From Clostridia bacterium (GTDB taxonomy: Bacteria > Bacillota > Clostridia > Oscillospirales > CAG-272): a DNA stretch of 9,671 bases. Under the pieces are notes generated by a model, which saw only the letters and a program-made list of their open reading frames with translations, had not been told where the DNA came from and searched no databases. The stretch spans positions 1 through 9,671 of the forward strand of contig JAFQWT010000171.1 of assembly GCA_017407375.1 (NCBI GenBank). Direction: 5' to 3'. The position numbers and the translations under genes are program-made. Positions within the stretch are counted from its first letter, which is position 1, and every line of letters starts with the position of its first letter. This document shows, piece after piece, positions 1-5,320 of the stretch.

Positions 1-734
1 ACGCCTCGATGGCGGCCTCGGCGGGGTGCATCGGTATGCCGGGCACCAACGCCCGCCCCTCGGTGGCGCCGACCTTCGGCGTTGAGGGCATGTTCGGCAC
101 CAACCCCTTCACCGTCGGCATCCCCACCGATGAGGAATTTGATTTCATCTTTGACTGCGCCACCTCGATCACCCAGAACGGCAAGGTCGAGTATTACGAG
201 CGCATCGGGGAGGACGTCCACCCCGGCACCATCATCGATGACGAGGGCAACCCCGTCACGGGGGATGCGGGCGTGGCGCTCAAAAAGATCCGCAACGGCA
301 CGGCGGCGCTCACCACCCTCGGCGGTATCGGTGAGGCGCTGGGCGGCTACAAGGGCTACGGCTTTGCCCTGATCGTGGAGCTGCTCTCGGCCGCCCTGCA
401 GGACGGTATGTACGGTAAGGACCTGGACGGCAAGGACAAGGACGGCAACATCCGCCCCTACGGCCTTGGCCACTTCTTCATCGCCATCGACACGAATCAC
501 TTCCTCGGTGAGGAGCTCTGCCGCAAGAAGGCGGGGGACATCCTCCGCGCGGTCCGCGCCTCCAAGCGCGCCCCCGGCGCCGAGCGCATCTACACGGCGG
601 GTGAGAAGGAGTACGAGATCTGGCTCTCGCGCCGTGAGAGCGGGGTGCCGATCAACGAGTCGGTCCAGAAGGAAATGATCAACGTGAGAAACGAGCTTGG
701 GCTTACCAAGTACGTCTTCCCGTGGGAAAAGTGA
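1..734 (+). CDS. Ldh_2-family malate/L-lactate dehydrogenase-like oxidoreductase (5' partial)
   Basis: The reading frame is open from the window edge (first whole codon at 3) to TGA at 732-734, so the N-terminal part is missing and the ATG at 9 is probably an internal Met. The visible part matches the C-terminal two thirds of the Ldh_2 (malate/L-lactate/ureidoglycolate/sulfolactate dehydrogenase) family, which uses an NAD(P) fold unlike the classical Rossmann LDH. Seen are the GMPGTNARPSVAPTFG segment, the GTNPFTVGIPT nucleotide-binding strand, and the glycine-rich EALGGYKGYGFALIVELLSAAL helix typical of the family. A DTNHF segment corresponds to the conserved late sheet. Members are cytoplasmic and oxidise 2-hydroxy acids to 2-oxo acids. 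The exact substrate cannot be read from sequence, but the malic enzyme directly downstream favours malate. Family assignment is secure; substrate is inference. Confidence 0.88.
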   Translation, partial: ASMAASAGCIGMPGTNARPSVAPTFGVEGMFGTNPFTVGIPTDEEFDFIFDCATSITQNGKVEYYERIGEDVHPGTIIDDEGNPVTGDAGVALKKIRNGTAALTTLGGIGEALGGYKGYGFALIVELLSAALQDGMYGKDLDGKDKDGNIRPYGLGHFFIAIDTNHFLGEELCRKKAGDILRAVRASKRAPGAERIYTAGEKEYEIWLSRRESGVPINESVQKEMINVRNELGLTKYVFPWEK

Positions 735-737
735 GGT
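733..737 (+). promoter_or_regulatory. Ribosome binding site overlapping the upstream stop codon
   Basis: GAGGT at 733-737 overlaps the TGA stop (732-734) of the dehydrogenase gene and lies 6 nt before ATG at 744. This supports 744 as the authentic malic enzyme start and suggests translational coupling between the two genes. Confidence 0.7.
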
Positions 738-743
738 AACGGC

Positions 744-1921
744 ATGGCCAGAAATTACGCGGAGGAATCCCTTAAGAAGCATTACGAGTGGCGCGGCAAG
801 ATCGAAGTCACGCAAAGAGTCGAGGTCAAGGACCGCGAGGACCTCTCGCTTGCCTACACCCCGGCGTTGCCACCCCCTGCCTTGAGATCCAGAAGGATGA
901 GCAGAAGTCCTACGACCTGACCCGCCGCTGGAACACCGTGGCCGTCATCACGGACGGCACTGCCGTCCTCGGCCTTGGCGACATCGGCCCTGTGGCGGGC
1001 ATGCCCGTCATGGAGGGCAAGGCCCTCCTCTTTAAGGCCTTCGGTGACGTGGACGCCATCCCGCTTTGCATCAAATCGAAGGACGTCGATGAGCTCGTCC
1101 GCACCATCTACCTCCTCTCGGGCAGCTTTGGCGGCATCAACCTTGAGGACATCTCGGCGCCGCGCTGCTTTGAGGTCGAGCGCCGCCTGCAGGAGCTTTG
1201 CGATATTCCCGTGTTCCATGACGATCAGCACGGCACCGCCATCGTTCTCGGCGCCGCCCTCCTCAACGGCCTGAAGGTCGTCAAAAAGGAGATTGGCGAC
1301 GTGCGCGTCGTCATCAACGGCGCGGGCAGTGCGGGCATCGCCATTGCAAGGTTCCTCCTCGGCATGGGCGTCCGCCACATGACGCTCTGCGATAAAGCAG
1401 GCACCCTTTTTGAGGGGAAGGAGGGCATGACCTTTGCCCAGGCCGAGCTGGCCGCCATCACCAACAAGGAGAAGCTGGACGGCACGCTCAGTGATGCCAT
1501 GAAGGGCGCTGACGTATTTATCGGCGTTTCCGCCCCCGGCATCGTCACAAAGGAGATGGTCGCCTCGATGAACGCGGGCGCCATCGTCTTCCCGATGGCC
1601 AACCCGACCCCGGAGATCGCCCCCGATCTCGCCCTGGAGGCGGGCGCCGCTGTGGTCGGCACGGGCCGCAGCGACTTCAATAACCAGATCAACAACGTCC
1701 TCGCGTTCCCCGGCATCTTCCGCGGTGCGCTGGATGCCCGCGCCAGCGCCATCAACGATGAGATGAAGCGCGCCGCCTCCTACGCCATCGCCTCCCTCGT
1801 CTCGGAGGAGGAGCTCTCGCCCGAGTACATCATGCCGAAGGCGTTCGATCCCCGCGTCGGTAAGACGGTCGCCGCCGCCGTACGCGAGGCCGCCGTCAAG
1901 ACGGGCGTGGCAAGAATTTAA
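744..1921 (+). CDS. NAD(P)-dependent malic enzyme, disrupted by a 1-nt frameshift
   Basis: This encodes a small bacterial malic enzyme (oxidative decarboxylation of malate to pyruvate and CO2). From ATG 744 the frame reads MARNYAEESLKKHYEWRGKI and onward to LSLAYTP, then loses frame near 861-865 and would stop at TGA 918-920 after 58 codons. The rest continues in the frame that begins GTG 788 and ends TAA 1919-1921. One extra base (CCCCGGG instead of CCCCGG) would restore the family motif AYTPGVATPCLEIQKD and give about 392 residues, the usual length. After the shift all hallmarks are intact: DGTAVLGLGDIGPVAGMPVMEGK, metal site region NLEDISAPRCFE and FHDDQHGTA, Rossmann loop INGAGSAGIAIA, ANPTPEI, and GRSDFNNQINNVLAFPGIFRGALD. 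The GTG-788 product would lack the catalytic Tyr. It is either a recent pseudogene or a sequencing/assembly error. It is probably co-transcribed with the dehydrogenase. Confidence 0.9.
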
Positions 1922-1950
1922 CACACACCCCGCAAAAATCGACTAAATGT

Positions 1951-1990
1951 AAAGAAAACCGTTCAATTTGAACGGTTTTCTTTCTCTCTT
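1951..1990 (+). terminator. Intrinsic terminator of the malate gene pair
   Basis: A perfect 14-bp stem (1951-1964 paired with 1970-1983) encloses a 5-nt loop and is followed by a T-rich tract (TTTCTCTCTT region). It lies 30 nt past the malic enzyme stop. The stem has A-runs on its 5' side, so it could also work on the - strand. Confidence 0.85.
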
Positions 1991-2017
1991 GACAGCGGCG
2001 GGAAACTATGGTAGAAT
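1989..2017 (+). promoter_or_regulatory. Promoter of the lipoprotein gene
   Basis: TTGACA (1989-1994), a 17-nt spacer and TAGAAT (2012-2017) preceded by TGG, an extended -10. The start site would be near 2024, about 33 nt before the GTG start. The -35 box directly abuts the terminator T-tract. Confidence 0.85.
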
Positions 2018-2056
2018 AAAAATGAACCAAGAAGTGATACTAAGGAGGTAAGGAAA

Positions 2057-2398
2057 GTGAGAAAATTGATGAGCATTCTATCCTTTGTTCTCTCCCTGCC
2101 TCTGCTGTTTTGCGCCTGCGGAGGTAACAAAGATATGCCAAGCACGGATTTTTCCCTTGTAGCCAAAATCACGGCGGTCGGTGACCGCATCGAGGCCGAG
2201 ATCATAGAAAGTGAAAACGGGATGCAAGGCCCCGTTTGGATCATCACCTCGGAGGACACCGTCTACACCACCGAGGCAGGGAAGGCGATTTTCCGCCGTG
2301 ATCTGGCGGCCGGAGACGTGATCACCGTCTATTACGGCGGGCAGGTAATGATGAGCTATCCGCCGCAGGTGGTAGCCGTCGGCATTCTGAAAAGGTAG
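2057..2398 (+). CDS. Small lipoprotein, DUF3221-like
   Basis: This encodes a 113-residue exported protein. GTG 2057 is chosen as the start because AAGGAGG (2042-2048) sits 8 nt upstream; the in-frame ATG at 2069 is too close-coupled to a poorer context. The N-terminus has Arg-Lys, a hydrophobic stretch (residues 4-18) and FCAC, placing the likely lipidated cysteine at residue 21. The -3 residue is Phe, which is a non-ideal lipobox. The mature part, about 90 residues, is beta-rich (VAKITAVGDRIEAEII, VWIITSEDTVYTT, GDVITVYYGGQVMMSYPPQVVAV). The final segment with SYPPQ resembles the C-terminal strand of DUF3221/YobA-like lipoproteins, small OB-like domains of unknown function. It is transcribed alone from its own promoter and ends at a terminator 25 nt downstream. 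The lipoprotein call is firm; family membership is from memory of motif style. Confidence 0.8.
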   Translation: MRKLMSILSFVLSLPLLFCACGGNKDMPSTDFSLVAKITAVGDRIEAEIIESENGMQGPVWIITSEDTVYTTEAGKAIFRRDLAAGDVITVYYGGQVMMSYPPQVVAVGILKR

Positions 2399-2401
2399 GG
2401 A

Positions 2402-2450
2402 CGGCAGCTTTCGGCATAACCGAAAAAGGAGAGCGGAAGCTCTCCTTTTT
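2402..2450 (+). repeat. 49-bp terminator-bearing direct repeat, copy 1
   Basis: This 49-bp unit starts CGGCAGCTTTCGG and recurs at 2535-2583 with only two differences, both in the hairpin loop (GG here, AA there). It has a small hairpin TTTCGG/CCGAAA (2409-2414 with 2420-2425) and the terminator stem. It begins 3 nt after the lipoprotein stop codon. Confidence 0.9.
2423..2450. terminator. Bidirectional terminator of the lipoprotein gene
   Basis: A 12-bp stem (2423-2434 with 2439-2450) has a GGAA tetraloop and five T on the 3' side. Five A on the 5' side give a T-run on the - strand, so it should work in both directions. It ends transcription of the + strand lipoprotein gene. Confidence 0.85.
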
Positions 2451-2456
2451 CTATTA

Positions 2457-2505
2457 CCGTTCGCTCGCGTTGGCGTACCCACGTACGCCTACCGGTCGGG
2501 AACGG
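2457..2505. repeat. Nested inverted repeats between the two direct repeats
   Basis: CCGTTC (2457-2462) can pair with GAACGG (2500-2505), enclosing a 7-bp hairpin GGCGTAC/GTACGCC (2472-2478 with 2483-2489; loop CCAC). With the flanking 49-bp repeats this gives a strongly structured spacer of about 180 bp between convergent genes. No coding sequence is seen in it. Confidence 0.55.
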
Positions 2506-2534
2506 CAATTTCTGCTCAAAATCGGCTCGTCCCG

Positions 2535-2583
2535 CGGCAGCTTTCGGCATAACCGAAAAAGGAGAGCAAAAGCTCTCCTTTTT
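2535..2583 (+). repeat. 49-bp terminator-bearing direct repeat, copy 2
   Basis: This is the second copy, identical to 2402-2450 at 47 of 49 positions and in the same orientation. Its T-run ends 2 nt before the stop codon of the - strand peptidase gene, so the unit closes the other convergent gene. Confidence 0.9.
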
Positions 2584-2584
2584 T
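2556..2584. terminator. Bidirectional terminator of the M20 peptidase gene
   Basis: A 12-bp stem (2556-2567 with 2572-2583) has an AAAA loop. Read on the - strand the stem is followed by five T, directly after the peptidase stop codon. On the + strand it has six T. Confidence 0.85.
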
Positions 2585-2585
2585 C

Positions 2586-3842
2586 TTACCCCAGCACCTT
2601 CAAAAGATAGGCCGCGATGGTTTTTGTGTAGGTGAGAAGCGCCTCGCATTCGATGTATTCGTTGGGCTGGTGAGGGCCGCCGGGCTGGGAAAAGTCGCGC
2701 CCTGCGCCGAACGCCACGGCCCCCTTCGGGCTGTACTTGGCAATGACCGAGAGGTCGGAGAGGCAGGAGCCGCACACGCGGAGGGGGCGGCCTGCCTCCT
2801 TGGCCGCATCGAGCAGGAGGCGGATGTCCTCGGTGTCGGGCGGGCAGGAAACGTAATGGAAAAAGCGCGTGTTGGGGGTAAAGCCGTCACCCACGATCCC
2901 GAGGGGACGGAGGGCCTCGGAAAGCTTTTCCTCAAAGGCGGCAAACTCCTTGGCCATTTCCTCGCGCGTTTTGTCGGTGTAATAGGTAAAGAGGGCCTCG
3001 CAGGAGCCAAGGTCGGCGCCGTAATTGCCTGCGCGGACGGCCATATAACGGAGCGAGGTCGGCGGGATGATCGTGCCCTTGTAGTAGGGGTTGGCCTCCA
3101 ACTCATCGTAGCGGTTCTTGCCAAACTCATCGAGGACGCGGAGCATCACGGGGATCGCCTCTGCCGCCCGCTTGGCGCTGTCCACGGTCCCCTCGGTGTG
3201 GTAGCGGTAAAAGACCTCGCCCCCGCCCGAGCCGCAGTTCCAGATCTGGCCCTCGCGCCCGTCCATGCTGATGACACGGGGGCAGGGGGTACGCAGGACC
3301 GCCGCCAGCGCCCCGTGGCTGCCGCCGTACTCCTCGTCACAGTAGGCGGAAAGAAGGAGGTTACGCTTTGGCACAAAGCCCTCGTCACGGAGGAGCTTGA
3401 TGAGGAACAGCACCGTGGCAATGGCGTATTTGTCATCATTGGCGCCGCGACCGTAGATCCTGCCGTCCGCGATCTTGCCCGAGAGCGGGTCGTCCTCCCA
3501 GTTGGCGGGGTCGCCAATGCGAACCGTGTCGGTATGCGCCAGCAGCAGGACCTCGTCCACGTCCTCGCGGCCGTGCCAGCGCGCCGTCACGTTGTAGCGG
3601 TTTTCAAGGCCGCGCCCCTCCATGTAATCGGGGTGATGCTTGAAATCGGGAAGGTCGAGGGGGGAATAGAGCTCGCTCTCCAGGGAAAGCTCACGGCAAA
3701 GGCCGTCAATATAGCGGGCCACCGCCTCCTCGTTGCCGCTGGTAGAGAAGCTCTCGGAATTATAACGTACGAGCGAGGAGAGCAGGGAAAACAGCTCCTC
3801 ACTCCGCGCATCGATCAGGGAAAACAACCGGGAAGTATCCAT
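2586..3842 (-). CDS. M20-family zinc metallopeptidase / amidohydrolase
   Basis: This encodes a 418-residue cytoplasmic hydrolase of the ArgE/DapE/dipeptidase (M20) clan with two zinc ions. Expected ligands and catalytic residues are all visible: His103 and Asp105 in LLAHTDTV, bridging Asp136 in GRGANDDKY, general base Glu170 and ligand Glu171 in CDEEYGG, Asp194 in SMDG, and His391 in GGPHQPNE. The insertion between about 200 and 320 would be the dimerisation (lid) domain. ATG 3842 is preferred because GAGG lies 5 nt upstream and the promoter start site falls near 3866. An in-frame ATG at 3896 overlaps the -35 box and cannot be on that transcript. It likely cleaves an amide or peptide bond of a small substrate; the substrate is unknown. 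The gene has its own promoter downstream of the GH109-like gene on the same strand. Confidence 0.9.
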   Translation of the reverse strand: MDTSRLFSLIDARSEELFSLLSSLVRYNSESFSTSGNEEAVARYIDGLCRELSLESELYSPLDLPDFKHHPDYMEGRGLENRYNVTARWHGREDVDEVLLLAHTDTVRIGDPANWEDDPLSGKIADGRIYGRGANDDKYAIATVLFLIKLLRDEGFVPKRNLLLSAYCDEEYGGSHGALAAVLRTPCPRVISMDGREGQIWNCGSGGGEVFYRYHTEGTVDSAKRAAEAIPVMLRVLDEFGKNRYDELEANPYYKGTIIPPTSLRYMAVRAGNYGADLGSCEALFTYYTDKTREEMAKEFAAFEEKLSEALRPLGIVGDGFTPNTRFFHYVSCPPDTEDIRLLLDAAKEAGRPLRVCGSCLSDLSVIAKYSPKGAVAFGAGRDFSQPGGPHQPNEYIECEALLTYTKTIAAYLLKVLG

Positions 3843-3872
3843 AAAAACCTCGCATTTTCTGAAGTTGCCTCC

Positions 3873-3901
3873 ATTATAGCAGAAAGCACCGCCCATGTCA
3901 A
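3873..3901 (-). promoter_or_regulatory. Consensus promoter of the M20 peptidase gene
   Basis: On the - strand there is TTGACA (3901-3896), a 17-nt spacer and TATAAT (3878-3873) with TGC just before it (extended -10). The -35 hexamer occupies the loop of the hairpin at 3883-3915. Confidence 0.88.
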
Positions 3902-3920
3902 TTGGGCGGTGCTTTTTTTG
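3883..3920. terminator. Terminator hairpin between the GH109-like gene and the M20 gene
   Basis: A perfect 13-bp stem (3883-3895 with 3903-3915) has a 7-nt loop. On the - strand, for the GH109-like gene ending at 3927, the 3' tract is only TTTCTGCT and is weak. On the + strand it is followed by a run of seven T and would be strong, blocking antisense transcription. Confidence 0.75.
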
Positions 3921-3926
3921 CTTTGC

Positions 3927-5192
3927 TTACGGGGCAATGGGGGTGTCGGGGTCCACGCACACCTCGTCAAGGCAATACTTGGTGCGGGGGGCGGGCTCAC
4001 GGTCACGCCATTTGCCGTTTGTGAAGTCGGGGAACTCCTGCGGCGCGCCGCCCTCCTTGATCGACTTCTCCGAGAGGGGGGCCACCGCCATCACAGCGAT
4101 CGTGTCGTAGGCGTCGATCGGGGTGTTGACACCGTGCTTGACTGCCTCCACAAAGGCGCGGCAGATCAGCCAGTCCATGCCGCCGTGGCCGCCAAGGTTG
4201 CCGCCCATGGCCTGATACTCGACCTCCAGGGGATGGTCGTACTGCTTGAACATCTCCTCCTCGTTGAACTCGGCCTCCTTGTCCTTGCCCGTCACACCCT
4301 CAAGGTAGAGCGTTTTTCTCTCCTCGGTATACATGCCCTCCGTGCCGCGGACCGTAAAGTTGCGGGAATAGAAGGGGCGGGGAAGCGTGGTATCGAGGCA
4401 GAGGTGGATCGTTTCTCCGTTCGCGCAGGTGATGACCGTCGTCACGATGTCGCCCTGCTTGTATTCGATGTTGGCGAACTTATCGTCGGGGCCGTACATC
4501 CGCGCCGCCGCCGTCTGAAGACCGCGCGCCTTGGAGGCAAAGGAGGCAAGCGACACCATACGGTTGCCGCGGTGGATGGCGAGGACCTTCATCAGGGGCA
4601 AAAGCTCGTGCGAGGGATACTGCTCACAGTTGCGGTTGATGTAGGAATCCAGGCGGTAATGGTGATTCTCACGGTAGGCCTGGTCGAGCAGGTCGTCCTT
4701 GATCAGGGAATGGTGATAGCCGCCGTCGCAGTGGACGATCTCACCGAGGAGCCCCTGCTTCACAAGATGCAACACCATCAGCTCACGGCGCCCGTAGCAG
4801 CAGTTTTCCAGCATCATGAGCGGCGTTTTCGTGCGCTCGTAGACCTCCAGCAGCTGATAGCACTCGCGGATATCGAAGGCGCAGCCCACCTCAATGCCCG
4901 TGTAAACGCCCTTCTCCATAAAGGCGGAGGCCATCTCGGCGCGGCCCTCCCAGCCCGCCATCAGAAAAACGGCGTCAAGCTCCTCCGCAAGGACGTCGTG
5001 CCAGTCGGTCGTTATCTTTGGCTCGGCGCCGCCCGCGTTCGTAACCATTTTCTTGCCCGATTCCAGCCACGGCTCGTAAATGTCGCAAAGGATCGTGATC
5101 TCCACGTCCTTCATCTTCACCATGCAGTGCTCTAACACCGAGCGGCCGCGGCGGCCGAGACCAATGTAGCCGATCTTTATTTTTTCTTTCAT
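3927..5192 (-). CDS. Gfo/Idh/MocA-family oxidoreductase, GH109-like (possible NAD-dependent glycosidase)
   Basis: The 421-residue protein has an N-terminal Rossmann domain with GLGRRG (11-16) and Asp37 ending the second strand, as in NAD-preferring enzymes. The usual Glu-Lys-Pro of Gfo/Idh/MocA dehydrogenases is replaced by EVG (101-103). The segments MLENCCYGRRELMVLHLVKQGLLGEI (around 127-152), Tyr192-Pro-Ser-His195, AIHRGNR (205-211), GGHGGMDW (334-341) and the C-terminal APQEFPDFTNGKW resemble GH109 alpha-N-acetylgalactosaminidases. Those bind NAD tightly and cleave glycosides through redox-elimination-hydrolysis. No signal peptide is seen, so it acts in the cytoplasm. ATG 5192 is chosen because GGGGG lies 6 nt upstream and it starts right before the Rossmann strand; the ORF extension to 5231 adds no family sequence. 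It is divergent from the AraC regulator, its probable controller. A plain sugar dehydrogenase remains possible. Confidence 0.85.
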   Translation of the reverse strand: MKEKIKIGYIGLGRRGRSVLEHCMVKMKDVEITILCDIYEPWLESGKKMVTNAGGAEPKITTDWHDVLAEELDAVFLMAGWEGRAEMASAFMEKGVYTGIEVGCAFDIRECYQLLEVYERTKTPLMMLENCCYGRRELMVLHLVKQGLLGEIVHCDGGYHHSLIKDDLLDQAYRENHHYRLDSYINRNCEQYPSHELLPLMKVLAIHRGNRMVSLASFASKARGLQTAAARMYGPDDKFANIEYKQGDIVTTVITCANGETIHLCLDTTLPRPFYSRNFTVRGTEGMYTEERKTLYLEGVTGKDKEAEFNEEEMFKQYDHPLEVEYQAMGGNLGGHGGMDWLICRAFVEAVKHGVNTPIDAYDTIAVMAVAPLSEKSIKEGGAPQEFPDFTNGKWRDREPAPRTKYCLDEVCVDPDTPIAP

Positions 5193-5216
5193 AAATAACC
5201 CCCATCTCGGTGGCGC

Positions 5217-5245
5217 TTGACAAGTCACCACCGTTGTGCTATGAT
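5217..5245 (+). promoter_or_regulatory. Promoter of the AraC-family regulator gene
   Basis: TTGACA (5217-5222), a 17-nt spacer and TATGAT (5240-5245) preceded by TGC (extended -10). The expected start near 5252 gives a leader of about 70 nt and rules out the in-frame ATG at 5210. Confidence 0.85.
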
Positions 5246-5256
5246 GACTATATCAC
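5236..5256. promoter_or_regulatory. Quasi-palindrome spanning both divergent -10 boxes
   Basis: GTGnTAT-N7-ATAnCAC is centred on 5246, between the two back-to-back -10 elements. It may be an operator for the adjacent regulator, or simply reflect two symmetric extended -10 boxes. Confidence 0.4.
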
Positions 5257-5275
5257 AACTAAAAAGATACTTCAA
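5247..5275 (-). promoter_or_regulatory. Divergent promoter of the GH109-like gene
   Basis: On the - strand there is TTGAAG (5275-5270), a 17-nt spacer and TATAGT (5252-5247) with TGA just before it (extended -10). The start would be near 5240, giving a leader of about 48 nt. The weaker hexamers suggest dependence on an activator. Confidence 0.7.
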
Positions 5276-5320
5276 TATGTGAAAAGACACAAAAACTATC
5301 ATTTTGGATACGGAGACCTT

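Noticed and set aside
861..870. Programmed frameshift in the malic enzyme
   Set aside because: No X-XXY-YYZ slippery site, no internal SD and no clear stimulatory stem at the shift; no known precedent in this family.
788..1921. GTG 788 as the true malic enzyme start
   Set aside because: The first 25 or so residues do not match malic enzymes, no SD precedes it, and the correct N-terminus lies in frame from ATG 744.
854..1924. 356-residue open frame on the - strand
   Set aside because: It is the antisense shadow of the malic enzyme, rich in Gly, Ala, Asp and His, with no recognisable family motif.
2402..2583. CRISPR array or insertion sequence
   Set aside because: There are only two direct repeats with one spacer-like interval, the repeats are terminators, and no transposase or cas gene is present.
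3843..3896. ATG 3896 as the M20 start on the - strand
   Set aside because: It sits within the -35 box of the gene's own promoter, so it would not be transcribed from it.
2670..5135. 821-residue open frame on the + strand
   Set aside because: It runs antisense across two clear - strand genes (M20 and GH109-like), has low-complexity composition, no SD, and follows from GC-biased third positions.
5210..5320. ATG 5210 as the AraC start
   Set aside because: It lies upstream of the -35 and -10 boxes of the AraC promoter and adds sequence outside the family domain.
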